A stretch of 64,000 bases of DNA, taken from NCBI GenBank assembly GCA_900142905.1, contig FSRV01000002.1, positions 4,402,001 through 4,466,000 of the forward strand, written 5' to 3'. The notes beneath the pieces were generated by a model, which saw only the letters and a program-made list of their open reading frames with translations, searched no databases and was not told where the DNA came from. Of the stretch, positions 44,526-53,590 are shown one piece after another. The position numbers and the translations under genes were made by a program. The first letter of the stretch is position 1, and each line of letters begins with the position of its first letter. Source of the stretch: Burkholderia sp. GAS332 (GTDB lineage: Bacteria > Pseudomonadota > Gammaproteobacteria > Burkholderiales > Burkholderiaceae).

Positions 44526-45236
44526 GTGAACAAAGCGATCCGTATTCTCGTCGTCGACGACGACTCGCAGATTCGCAGCCTGCTGTGCGACTGCCTTGCA
44601 GACTTCGGCATGACAACCGCGCAAGCTGCCACTGGCGCGGAAATGCATCTCGCGCTCGGGGAGGGAGGCTTCGATCTCGTGGTGCTCGACCTGATGCTGC
44701 CGGACGACGACGGCCTCAATCTGTGTCGCGAGATTCGTGCGACTTCGGAGATTCCGCTGATCATCCTGACCGCGCGCGGCGAGATGACCGACCGGATCGT
44801 CGGGCTGGAATTGGGCGCAGACGACTACGTCGTCAAGCCATTTGAACCGCGTGAACTGGTTGCGCGCATCCAGACGATCCTGCGCCGCGTGCGCGCGCAA
44901 ACGCAAGGCCGCACGAGAGCCCAGGAGGAAAGCCGCTTCGCCGGTTGGCGGCTTCATCAGACCGGCCGCCACCTGATCGCTGCCGACAACACGGTCATCC
45001 CGTTGTCGAACGCGGAATTTCGTTTGCTCAACGCGTTCCTCGCCGCACCGGGACGGGTGCTGAGCCGCGAATACCTGATGGATACCGCACGCGGCAAGTC
45101 GATCGACGCGTTCGATCGCAGCATCGACGTGCAGATCTCACGCTTGCGTCAGAAGTTGCGCGAGGACATCAAGGAGCCGAAACTGCTCCGCACGATTCGC
45201 GGTGAGGGTTACATGCTTGATGTCAGTCACCGTTAG
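44526..45236 (+). CDS. OmpR/PhoB-type response regulator
   Basis: 236 residues with a GTG start at 44526 (CGGAGAC upstream). The receiver has ILVVDDDSQIRSLL and VVLDLMLPDDDGL with the phospho-acceptor Asp, then TARGEMTDRI and DDYVVKPFEPRELVARI. The C-terminal winged helix has LSNAEFRLLNAFL, RVLSREYLMD and IDVQISRLRQKLRED. It has no adjacent kinase; the orphan kinase at 35051 is the likely partner. Divergent from the tonB operon, it is the best candidate to bind the repeated operator. Confidence 0.88.
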   Translation: MNKAIRILVVDDDSQIRSLLCDCLADFGMTTAQAATGAEMHLALGEGGFDLVVLDLMLPDDDGLNLCREIRATSEIPLIILTARGEMTDRIVGLELGADDYVVKPFEPRELVARIQTILRRVRAQTQGRTRAQEESRFAGWRLHQTGRHLIAADNTVIPLSNAEFRLLNAFLAAPGRVLSREYLMDTARGKSIDAFDRSIDVQISRLRQKLREDIKEPKLLRTIRGEGYMLDVSHR

Positions 45237-45273
45237 GCGTTCGTGCCGCCCATTTGCCGTGATGACACGCGTT

Positions 45274-45323
45274 CTCGATGCGGTGACCGATCCGCACGTG
45301 ATCGTACGTGTGACCGCATCGAG
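45274..45323. terminator. Long hairpin between convergent response regulator and dadA-like genes
   Basis: CTCGATGCGGT (45274-45284) pairs perfectly with ACCGCATCGAG (45313-45323). Inside, CACGT and ACGTG can pair as well. It lies in the 105-bp gap between converging stops and is likely a bidirectional terminator. Confidence 0.6.
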
Positions 45324-45341
45324 TTCGCCGTGCAGACTGTT

Positions 45342-46583
45342 CTAGAACCGCTCCACTCGGAACGGCCGCGTGTCCACAAGCGTCTCCTCGTGGGTCATCA
45401 TCTCGGCGATCAGCCGGCCCGTGATCGGGCCTAGTGTGAGTCCGTGATGCGCGTGGCCGAACGCGAACCACAAATCCTTGTGATTTTTCGCCGGCCCGAT
45501 GATCGGCATCATGTCGGGTGTGCAGGGGCGCCGTCCCATCCACGCTTTGTTGTCGAGGCGCTCGCCCAATGGAAACAACGTGCGCGCAATGGGTTCGACC
45601 GCGGCGAGCTGCGTGGGTGTTTTGGGGGCATCGCAGTGCGCGATTTCCACACCCGTGGTCAAGCGGATACCCTTTGCCATGGGCGCGAGCAGGTAGCCCT
45701 TCTCGACGTCTAGTACCGGATGAGTCAGACGGGCTGCCGCCTGAGGCGCATAGTGCATGTGGTACCCGCGTTTGACCGCGAGCGGCAAGCGATAGCCGAG
45801 CCGCGAACTCACCCGGTCCGACCACGGTCCCAGTGCAACCACCGCCGATGAAGCGGTGATCGGCCCCGCTTGCGTGTCGACCGTCCAACCCTCACGGAGC
45901 GAGTCGGCGTCGCCGAGGAAGAACCGTCCGCCCAGCGCTTCGAAATACTTCGCGTAGGCGGTGACGAGCGCATTGGGGTCGCTCACCGAATCGGATGCCG
46001 TATAGCGCAAACCGCCCAGCAAGGTCTTGTCGAGATGGGGCTCCGTCTGTTGCAGGCGGCCTGCGTCCAGCGATTCGAACTCGACGCCATATTCCCGATT
46101 CCATAGTTCAGCGAGCCGGGTTTCCGCGTCTTGTACCTTGCACGTGCGATACACCTTGATCCAGCCGGTGTGGCGCAATAACGCGCTCGCGCCGGCCGCG
46201 CTCGCCAGCGCGCGGTGCTCATCCACGCAATGCTCGATCAGCGTCGCGTACGACTTCGCGATAGCAGCGTGTTTTGCCGGATGGGAATTGCGCCAGTATT
46301 GCCACAGGAATGGCGCCGTCTTGAGCATGGCGTCGGCATGGTAGCGAACGTCCGGCGACTGGTTGCGCGCGTACCGAAGCAAGGTGCCGATGTCGCGGGG
46401 AAACGCATAGGGATAGACCCCTTCGCGTTGAATCAACCCGGCATTACCGAACGAAGTTTCGTTGCCGGGCTGCTTGCGGTCGACCAGTGCGACCTGGCGG
46501 CCGCGCTTCTGAAGGTGCACGGCAATACACACACCGACAATGCCCGCGCCGAGTACGACGGTGTCGAATTTCATGGTGGTCAT
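45342..46583 (-). CDS. D-amino acid dehydrogenase-like FAD enzyme (DadA family)
   Basis: 413 residues. N-terminal FAD motif VVLGAGIVGVCIAVHLQKRG (about 8-27) with NETSFGNAGLIQREGVYPYA, and C-terminal MGRRPCTPDMMPIIGPAKNH and GHAHHGLTLGPITGRLIAEM, all typical of DadA. It oxidises D-amino acids to keto acids and ammonia, passing electrons to the respiratory chain. The next gene is ridA, which removes the reactive imines such enzymes produce. Placed beside the D-peptide genes it would handle the released D-residues. Other amine substrates are possible. Confidence 0.85.
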   Translation of the reverse strand: MTTMKFDTVVLGAGIVGVCIAVHLQKRGRQVALVDRKQPGNETSFGNAGLIQREGVYPYAFPRDIGTLLRYARNQSPDVRYHADAMLKTAPFLWQYWRNSHPAKHAAIAKSYATLIEHCVDEHRALASAAGASALLRHTGWIKVYRTCKVQDAETRLAELWNREYGVEFESLDAGRLQQTEPHLDKTLLGGLRYTASDSVSDPNALVTAYAKYFEALGGRFFLGDADSLREGWTVDTQAGPITASSAVVALGPWSDRVSSRLGYRLPLAVKRGYHMHYAPQAAARLTHPVLDVEKGYLLAPMAKGIRLTTGVEIAHCDAPKTPTQLAAVEPIARTLFPLGERLDNKAWMGRRPCTPDMMPIIGPAKNHKDLWFAFGHAHHGLTLGPITGRLIAEMMTHEETLVDTRPFRVERF

Positions 46584-46601
46584 GAACTCACCTGTTGCCG
46601 G

Positions 46602-46958
46602 TTATGCCAGAAGCGCTGTCACCGCGACTTCGACATCGCAACCCGGCTTCATCAGTAAGGCCTGCACGCACGCGCGGGTTGGGGCATGACCTGCCGGCAC
46701 CCATGCATCCCACACGGCGTTGAAGTCCGCGAAATGCTTGGGGTCGCTTAGCCAGATGTTCGCCGAAAGGAGACGCGTACGATCGACGCCGGCCGATTCG
46801 AGCAAGGTGTCGATGTGCGCCAGGACTTCTTTCGTTTGTTCGGCGACGGGTACGTTTGCCGTGTCGGGTACCTGGCCTGCCAGATGAACAACGCCGTTGG
46901 CGATTACCACCCGGCTCATGCGCGCATTCGTTTGCAGACGTTTGATTTCGTTTGACAT
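46602..46958 (-). CDS. RidA-family enamine/imine deaminase
   Basis: 118 residues from the ATG at 46958. RidA features are IANGVVHLAGQVPD, EQTKEVLAHIDTLLESAG, LSANIWLSDPKHFADFN and PTRACVQALLM containing the conserved Arg. It hydrolyses 2-imino acids to keto acids and ammonia. It is the first gene of a two-gene operon with the DadA-like enzyme (18-bp gap) and is divergent from the HTH-cupin gene, with a strong dyad between. Confidence 0.87.
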   Translation of the reverse strand: MSNEIKRLQTNARMSRVVIANGVVHLAGQVPDTANVPVAEQTKEVLAHIDTLLESAGVDRTRLLSANIWLSDPKHFADFNAVWDAWVPAGHAPTRACVQALLMKPGCDVEVAVTALLA

Positions 46959-47033
46959 GGTTTTAGATAATTGAAATGCCGGCGCCACTCACGCCGGACT
47001 CGTTGAAAGAAAGGACAAAGCGACGTGAGTTAT

Positions 47034-47066
47034 CATATACGAGAAAAACTAAAATTCTCGTATCCG
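47034..47066. promoter_or_regulatory. Operator-like inverted repeat between ridA and the HTH-cupin gene
   Basis: ATACGAGAA (47037-47045) and TTCTCGTAT (47055-47063) form a perfect 9-bp repeat over a 9-base AT-rich spacer; with partial matches the arms extend to 15 bases. It lies in the 138-bp divergent gap, and its position argues for the ATG at 47097 rather than the GTG at 47025 as the regulator start. Confidence 0.6.
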
Positions 47067-47096
47067 ATAAAAAATTATCCACCGGAAGTGAGTGAG

Positions 47097-47744
47097 ATGG
47101 TCAAAGCATTATTGGAAGAACCGGGCGCGGAGACTCACGAGGCACCACCCACGCTCGACCACAAGTTGGTGGGCGGTCATTTGCGGCAGGCACGCAAGGC
47201 GCGCGGGCTGACGTTGGCGGAGCTGTCGGCGCGCTCGGGTATTGCGGTGTCGACGATCTCCAAGGCGGAGCGCGGCGATATCGCGCTGACCTACGACAAG
47301 TTTGCGGCGCTCGCGCACTCGCTGGAACTGGAGTTCGACGCGATCTTCGGGCGGCGGCGCAAACCTTCAGCCGGTCCGATGAAGCCGTCGTTTACAGCCG
47401 CCGGCAAGCAGCATGTCTACGACACGCCGAACTATGAATACGGCATGCTGGCCAACAACCTGACCGGCAAGCGGATGGTGCCGATGCGGGCGCACATCCA
47501 CGCCCGTGCCATGTCGGATTTTCCCGAGTACATCCGGCATTCAGGCGAAGAGTTTGTCTTCCTGTTGAGCGGCAAGCTGGAATTGCGCTTCGAAAGCGGC
47601 AAGACGTTCAAATTGATGCCTGGCGACAGTTTGTACTTTGACAGCTCGGTCGGGCATGTCTATTTGAGCCTCGGCAACGAGGATGCAGAGGTGCTGGTGT
47701 GCTGTGTTGATACCGATGAACATCGGCCGATTGACGCCATCTGA
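47097..47744 (+). CDS. HTH-cupin (XRE-family) regulator of the dadA-ridA genes
   Basis: 215 residues from the ATG at 47097. The HTH (about 25-80) contains RKARGLTLAELSARSGIAVS and TISKAERG. The C-terminal cupin contains RHSGEEFVFLLSGKLELRFE and LMPGDSLYFDSSVGHVYLSL. Cupin-bearing regulators of this type usually respond to a small amino acid or amine. A GTG 24 codons upstream would extend the frame across the operator dyad and is unlikely. Divergent orientation predicts control of ridA and dadA. Confidence 0.85.
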   Translation: MVKALLEEPGAETHEAPPTLDHKLVGGHLRQARKARGLTLAELSARSGIAVSTISKAERGDIALTYDKFAALAHSLELEFDAIFGRRRKPSAGPMKPSFTAAGKQHVYDTPNYEYGMLANNLTGKRMVPMRAHIHARAMSDFPEYIRHSGEEFVFLLSGKLELRFESGKTFKLMPGDSLYFDSSVGHVYLSLGNEDAEVLVCCVDTDEHRPIDAI

Positions 47745-48003
47745 CTGACGAGGCGAAGTGAAGGTCGGGCTGGTGAAATCTTCAGCGGCGATCGTGCCGT
47801 TATCCCAGCAGGGAGACTGGTACGGCTCAGATCGGAAGCTTGGACTGTTATTTTGGCGTGAGGCACGCATGCATTCGTTGAAGTGGAGCGCGTGCGCCTG
47901 CGCCCGCATTAAGAGGAACCGTCCGCGATACAACGGGGAATTCACCGAGCCGGTGGATTTTCAAAGCTTCAATGTCTCATATGGATCGATTACTGGACGC
48001 TCG

Positions 48004-48832
48004 TTAATAAGATTTGTAGGTCCAAGTTGGGCCGACCGACTGATATGACTTTCCGCGAGTCAGTGGCTGGCCTGCCACGTTGATAGCCAAATCAATGAGG
48101 TTGCCCCATAGCGCATCAACGTGGCTTGCATCATCGGGATGCAGCGTACGCGCAAGACGCTCGCGCGCGAGGTCTTCAGACACAGAGCCCGGGGCGGCGA
48201 AGTCGAATGTGAGGATCTGAAGGCGGCGCAAGAGTTGCCAAGTCGTCGCGTCGTCGTAAGGTGATCCCTCATCCCTCAGATGGCTCTGGAACGTTTTAAC
48301 GAAGGCACGTATGTCATCGTTCGCAGTGCCTGCAAGTTTGAGCTGGGCTGCAAATGTGGAGGCGTCGCCAATCTGTCGTGCGAGTGCAAGCACGTCTTGA
48401 TATGGGCCATCAATCTTGCGTGATCCCCTACTCGTTGCGATCGCCATCTCGACGCCCCCAGACCAGAAGTCTGGTCTTCGTGAGGTCTCAGCGATCTGCC
48501 CAACGACCTTCCGGAATACGGCGTCACTTAGCGTAAATGAGATTGTGCGTTTGACTTGAATCTCCAGCACCGCTGGATTGCCTGAGACGTCGATAGCGTG
48601 GACGATGACATCGTCGAGTGGGCAAGCCGGTATTTGCTTGCTGCAAAGCGACACGATCAATGGCTGTCCCAGGCAGACCTCGAGGTGGGGCACCACTGAG
48701 CATTGCGAGCATATAGAATGCGGCCACCTGTCCTTCGAAGTAGGCACCGGCGGGGCCGCTGGAAGCCGTGCTGGTTCCTTGCATGCCGCCTGAGGGCGCT
48801 GAAGTGTGGCCCGTCGGTTCTGGTTCCCCCAT
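48004..48832 (-). pseudogene. Frameshifted N-terminal part of a large unrecognised protein
   Basis: Upstream frame (from the ATG at 48832): a Gly/Ser/Thr-rich start, then GPAGAYFEGQVAAFYMLAML and PRGLPGTAIDRVALQQANTG. At about 48630 the reading continues one frame over: PLDDVIVHAIDVSGNPAVLE, IQVKRTISFTLSDAVFRKVV. It ends at a stop at 48004. One extra base in the run near 48630 explains the shift. I recall this start from large proteins associated with ATPase-type effector domains, but cannot confirm it. The protein also seems truncated at its C-terminus. Confidence 0.6.
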
Positions 48833-49379
48833 CGATTTTGTCCGCGTTGGCTTGGTGCCGCCGTTCTTCCCGTTGAATGCGCCACTAGGTCCTGATGAAA
48901 TGCTGCTCAACCCTTGAAGAGAGGGAGAGCAATGCCTGCGACCCGCGACGAAAGTAGGTTGCCCGACCGATGCGAGCCTGATCGGCAACCTCGACGCTTT
49001 GCGCTGATAGGGCCGATTTTGTCACAAGCCTGGCCTCATTTTGGCTAACAACTTTAGTTTAGATCGAAATCCCGCTTCGTTTCCACGTTGACTGCATCGA
49101 GCTGCTGCGACAGAGATTTATTCGCAGCGAATTGGAGGCTTTTCCTCCTGGAGCACGGCTGAGCTTCGGAAGGCACTTGATGCGAAAATGCAAGCACACA
49201 TGGAGAGGCTGCGAATGTCAAGCGCATCAGGGATTAGCGCCGGCAGGCTTTATCGCATCCTGGACCGGATGTGCAGAATGGTGTCCTCAGCCATGAGGGC
49301 GCACAGCGAGCCGAATTCATACACTAGCGCTTCTCAGGAACATCAGCGCCGAGCACATCCGTCGTCCCGACTGTAGTCG
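48833..49379. other. No supported gene
   Basis: Short frames only, without recognisable patterns or good ribosome sites. It lies between two pseudogenes and is probably decayed coding sequence. Confidence 0.4.
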
Positions 49380-50561
49380 GACGCAAAAAAGCTGGAGCGT
49401 CCGTTTCGCTCGATGGTAGGGTTGTAGGAGAAAACAATCTACACGTTCACATCTCGACGATTCGCAAGATGCTCGGCTCCCGCGCGAACTTGCTTGTCGC
49501 GGCGTCTGGACGGGGCTATCGGCTTGCCGCTGATGTGCCGGGAGTGGTACCTTGCACCGCAATGCCGCAGCAGAGTGATTCCGGTATGGCGATCTCCAAT
49601 CTTCCTGTGAGCGGTTCAATTCTCTACGGGCGCGAGTTGGCGATCGACGATGTGGCTGCAGCGTGCGGGACAGCGCCGATTGTCAGTCTGGTTGGTGCCG
49701 GTGGAGTCGGCAAAACGAGTCTTGCTATCGAAGCGGGTCGACGTTTTATCGGCGCTTTGTTCGGCGACGCTCGGCATAGAGGCGCTTGCAGAAAATCTCG
49801 ACAACCGATTCGCGATCCTGAATGATGGATATCGGACGGCACTTCCTCAACATCAATCGCTTCGGGCGACGTTCGACTGGAGCTATGGCCTGCTATCTAA
49901 AAACCAGCGAGCGGTTTTGCGTAAATTGAGCGTCTTTCCGTCCACGTTTGGCGTGGAGACCGCGATCTCGGTCGCGGCAGAAGAAGGCCTGAGCAAGGAC
50001 GATGTCATCGAAGCGATTAGTGCGCTGGTGAATAAGTCGCTGCTAACAGCGCAGTCGCATGATGGTGTGTGCCGATACAAACTTCTCGAAACCAGCCGAG
50101 CGTACGCGCTGCAGAAGATGGCGGAGAACGGCGAAGACAGAGAGACGGAACGCCTCTTTGTTCGCTACGTCTGCTCGCAACTTCAGCGGACCTTATCGAC
50201 TGCATGTGCCAATCACACTGTGGTCGAAGACTTCTGGCATCAGTTGGACGATATGCGCGCTGCTCTACAAGCGACATTCGCATCGGGCGACGGCAGGGCG
50301 TTGGGATTGGAAATCATAACAATGGCTGCGCCGTTGCTGTTCAGGCTGGGGATGTTTGCGGAAGTGCAGCAGCACGCGCGGGCCGCGCTTAGCGCATGGC
50401 GCGACTATGAACAGACACAGGCTCATCCGGACGCTGGCACGCGCTTGCTCCACGTGTTGGCAGGGTCGCTCGAATGGGCTGGCGCGTCGTCAAGTCGCAC
50501 AGGGGACCCGTCTTCCGCCTTGGCTCCCGGTGAAATCCCAAGGATGACTCAATCTGCGTGA
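49380..50561 (+). pseudogene. Winged-helix/ATPase regulator, internal deletion and frameshift
   Basis: The first frame carries the end of an OmpR-type DNA-binding domain (VGENNLHVHISTIRKMLGSR, ASGRGYRLAADV), then IVSLVGAGGVGKTSLAIEAG with a Walker A motif. Just after, at about 49750, the sequence jumps to another frame with LGIEALAENLDNRFAILNDG, FDWSYGLLSKNQRAVLRKLS and helical-repeat-like sequence up to 50561. Intact relatives have over 100 residues between Walker A and that point, so about 0.4 kb is missing. The DNA-binding N-terminus and the C-terminal tail are missing too. Confidence 0.75.
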
Positions 50562-50736
50562 TGGAGGGTGCATACGCATTGCTCTCCGCTACCGTACTGA
50601 TGCCACGCGGTCTTAGCGCTTTCACCTCGTGACAGACTTTGAATGTATTGACGCGTTCAAAAAATTCCATCATTGAATCAATGGCTTGCCAAATCGCCTT
50701 GGGACCGACTTTATCCTCTCGGATCAGGCTGACAAG

Positions 50737-51672
50737 TCATCCTTGTGCGAAATGGCGAACGTTCATCGCGCCTTTCAACAGCTGTAAGAACGTGGACGCA
50801 GCCCTGCTGAGCGGCTTGTCGCTACGCATGACAGCGACGAGCGGGCCGAGATGAAGTGGCAACTCACAGAGCACGGGTTGCAGTCGATACAGGGCGTGCA
50901 ACTCTTCCGCAATGCACTGCGATGCAAGCACGAGCGTATCGCTCTTGCTTGCGAGCCGAAATGTCAAAGGCGAAACCTGCGAGGACATGACATCCGCTCC
51001 AAAGCGCAGGCCCATGTCGCGAACCGCGAACTCCAGTTGCTGTCTGATGATATTGGGTTGTTCAGGTAAGACCCATGGGAAGCCCAATAGGTCTTCGAGC
51101 GAGACCGGTTTCTGCGTGAGCGGATGTCCCTGCCGGGCGACAAATAGCGGATGGTCATCGCGAAGCGGCTCTTGCAAGTACTGATCGCCGCCAAAGCCAC
51201 TTGCGAGGCGCCCGATGACAATATCAACAAGATCCTGGTCCAGGCGCTCAAGAAGGGTTTCCATCGCGTCCTCGCGGACGTTCAGGCGTATCCTGGGCGA
51301 TCTTGTCCGGAACTCCGCGACGCAATCGGCGAGAACTTCCCACCAGTTAAGCGGGAAGAATACGCCAATCGACAATGTTCCCATGTCGCCGACGCGCAGC
51401 GCGTCGAGTTCCGCTTCGGCCCGTTGCACGTCGCTGGCGATCAGATAGCCATGGCGCACAAGGGCTTCCCCAAGAATCGTGGGCCGCATTCCAGATGATG
51501 TGCGCTCGAACAGTTGCGCGCCCGCGATTGCTTCAACTTCCGCGAGTGCCTTCGATATCGCCGAGTGGCTCACCGTGAGCGCCTCTGCCGCCTTCTGCAG
51601 ATTCCCGCATCGCGCTATTTCGAGTACCACCGATATATGGCGAAGCTTCAGACGCTGTTGCAAGGAGCTCAT
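50737..51672 (-). CDS. LysR-family transcriptional regulator
   Basis: 311 residues from the ATG at 51672 (the frame is open to 51879; the LysR N-terminus LQQRLKLRHISVVLEIARCG starts here). The HTH contains KAAEALTVSHSAISKALAEV. The effector domain has LSIGVFFPLNWWEVLADCVA and DLVDIVIGRLASGFGG. Relatives of this type regulate aromatic or carboxylic acid genes. It is divergent from the carboxylesterase gene across 228 bp, its probable target. Confidence 0.86.
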   Translation of the reverse strand: MSSLQQRLKLRHISVVLEIARCGNLQKAAEALTVSHSAISKALAEVEAIAGAQLFERTSSGMRPTILGEALVRHGYLIASDVQRAEAELDALRVGDMGTLSIGVFFPLNWWEVLADCVAEFRTRSPRIRLNVREDAMETLLERLDQDLVDIVIGRLASGFGGDQYLQEPLRDDHPLFVARQGHPLTQKPVSLEDLLGFPWVLPEQPNIIRQQLEFAVRDMGLRFGADVMSSQVSPLTFRLASKSDTLVLASQCIAEELHALYRLQPVLCELPLHLGPLVAVMRSDKPLSRAASTFLQLLKGAMNVRHFAQG

Positions 51673-51900
51673 AGTCGGTGGCTCATGAATTTTCTTCAAC
51701 GGCAGTAGCGAAATTTTCCGTTTTGTTTCCGCAACGGCTGCATGAACATCACGCCGAACACACAACAGCATACTCCGGCTGGAAACGCCAAGGATATCAG
51801 GAGAAGTAGGGTGTGAGATGAAGGATTTTGGCTGCGGGATGAGCGCGTAACCGTTCCCAACGTGCCCGTGCAGCCACATGGAGACGAGCGAGATAAATCA

Positions 51901-53367
51901 ATGACGAAGACAACCATCACACATTGCACACAAGGCGTTCTCAAGGGCGTGCTGGACGACGGGGTCCACACATTCTTCGATATTCCCTATGCTGCCGACG
52001 CGGGTCGGTTTTCCCCTGCGCTTCCGCCCTCCGCATGGCCGGGCGAACGCGACTGTACACGGCCAGGACCTGTCTTTCCGCAGTCGCCAAGCCGCCTCGA
52101 CTTTGTGATGGGCCCAACGAGCAGAGGCGCGGAAATGTCGGAGGACGCCTTTCGCCTCAACGTCTTCACGCCCGCACTTTCCGGCAAACTCCCCGTCATC
52201 TTCTGGATTCACGGGGGTGGCTTCCTGACGGGGGGCGGCTCGCTGCGGTGCTACTTCGGCGACCAGCTCGCGAGAAGCGGGCGAGCCATCGTGGTAACCA
52301 TGAACTATCGGCTTGGTTTGCTCGGAAATCTCTTCATGAAGGGGATTTCGCGAGGCAACCTCGCCGTTCGCGATCTCGAGATGGCATTGCAGTGGGTCAA
52401 ATCGAATATCGAAAGTTTTGGTGGCGATCCGGGATCGATCATGCTGGCCGGACAATCGGCGGGTGCCTGGTTCACGCAGTTGCTCGCTGCGATGAAGTCA
52501 ACGAGTACGCTGGTCAAAGGCGGCATCATGCTCAGCTATCCGGGTCTACCACCCATGACGCCTGAAGCCGCTCAGACGATGGCCGAGCAATCTTGTGCGA
52601 TGGCGGGAATAGACCCGTCCGGCGACGCGTTGCGGACGATGCCCGTGGAACGCATACTGGAATTGCAGACCGTGATGTTGCGCGCGCAAAGCGCGTTTGC
52701 CGAGGTACCCGTGCTGTTCCAGACCGTGTGCGATGGCGAGGTTCCGGCAAACCCGGGCGCACAAGTTTGCGAGAATTTTGCCGGCAAGCCGCTGATGATT
52801 GGCTGGACCCGGGAGGAAATGGGCAGCTTCCTCGCGAGTAACCCCGCAATGATTGGCGTCACGGAAGAGCAAGCCCTGAAGAAATATAGCGAAGAATTCG
52901 GCGAGCAAGGTAAGTCGCTGTACATGCGGGCACTCAAACGTCGGCTCAATGGCCGGCCTTACACAACACTCGTCGATCTGGGTTCGGACAAACTGTTCAG
53001 GCTTCCGGCAGTCAGGTTCGCCACTGAGATGGAATCGGCAGGCAGCAACGTCTTCACGTATCAGTTCGACTTTCAGTCCCCTCTGGCAGAAGTGGGAGCA
53101 GGTCATTGCTTCGAGTTGCCCTTCGTGTTCGGCAACTTCGAAGACTGGGTCGACGCACCGATGCTGGAAGGAATCGACCTGACGGCCGCTCGCTCGCTAT
53201 CGGCATGCATCCAGGCGTACGTACTGAACTTTGTCGAGTCGGGCGATCCGAATGGCGCGCACTTGCCGGATTGGCCGGCCTATGACCACTTGCAGGAGCG
53301 GCGGACCATGCGCTTCGCGGATGTGATTGAGACCGTTGCGAGCGATACGGAGAGAGGAGCGTATTGA
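51901..53367 (+). CDS. Type B carboxylesterase
   Basis: 488 residues from the ATG at 51901. The alpha/beta hydrolase pattern is clear: IFWIHGGGFLTGGGS (oxyanion hole), GDPGSIMLAGQSAGAWFTQL with the nucleophilic Ser, GWTREEMGSF (acid region) and EVGAGHCFELPFVFGNFEDW with the catalytic His. No signal peptide, so cytoplasmic. It cleaves carboxylic esters; the substrate is unknown. A porin gene follows 223 bp later. Confidence 0.88.
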   Translation: MTKTTITHCTQGVLKGVLDDGVHTFFDIPYAADAGRFSPALPPSAWPGERDCTRPGPVFPQSPSRLDFVMGPTSRGAEMSEDAFRLNVFTPALSGKLPVIFWIHGGGFLTGGGSLRCYFGDQLARSGRAIVVTMNYRLGLLGNLFMKGISRGNLAVRDLEMALQWVKSNIESFGGDPGSIMLAGQSAGAWFTQLLAAMKSTSTLVKGGIMLSYPGLPPMTPEAAQTMAEQSCAMAGIDPSGDALRTMPVERILELQTVMLRAQSAFAEVPVLFQTVCDGEVPANPGAQVCENFAGKPLMIGWTREEMGSFLASNPAMIGVTEEQALKKYSEEFGEQGKSLYMRALKRRLNGRPYTTLVDLGSDKLFRLPAVRFATEMESAGSNVFTYQFDFQSPLAEVGAGHCFELPFVFGNFEDWVDAPMLEGIDLTAARSLSACIQAYVLNFVESGDPNGAHLPDWPAYDHLQERRTMRFADVIETVASDTERGAY

Positions 53368-53590
53368 GAGCGTACGAGGATCGTTGGTTCGTCGAAACTG
53401 CGTTCAGTTAATCACTAAGCATTGCTATGCAAATAAACGAGACACTTGAGGCGCGCAGTTTTACTCAAGAGTCTGATCGTTTTTTTCCGTATTGTTTTCC
53501 CCGAAATCAAAGGATTATCGAGTCAGCCTCGTATGGAGTTCGAGAGCAAGCGCACTGAACATAAACGACTAGATGGGCAAGGAGATCGGC

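Noticed and set aside
47758..48048. 96-codon frame after the HTH-cupin gene
   Set aside because: It crosses into the 3' end of the pseudogene, has no family pattern and no convincing ribosome site.
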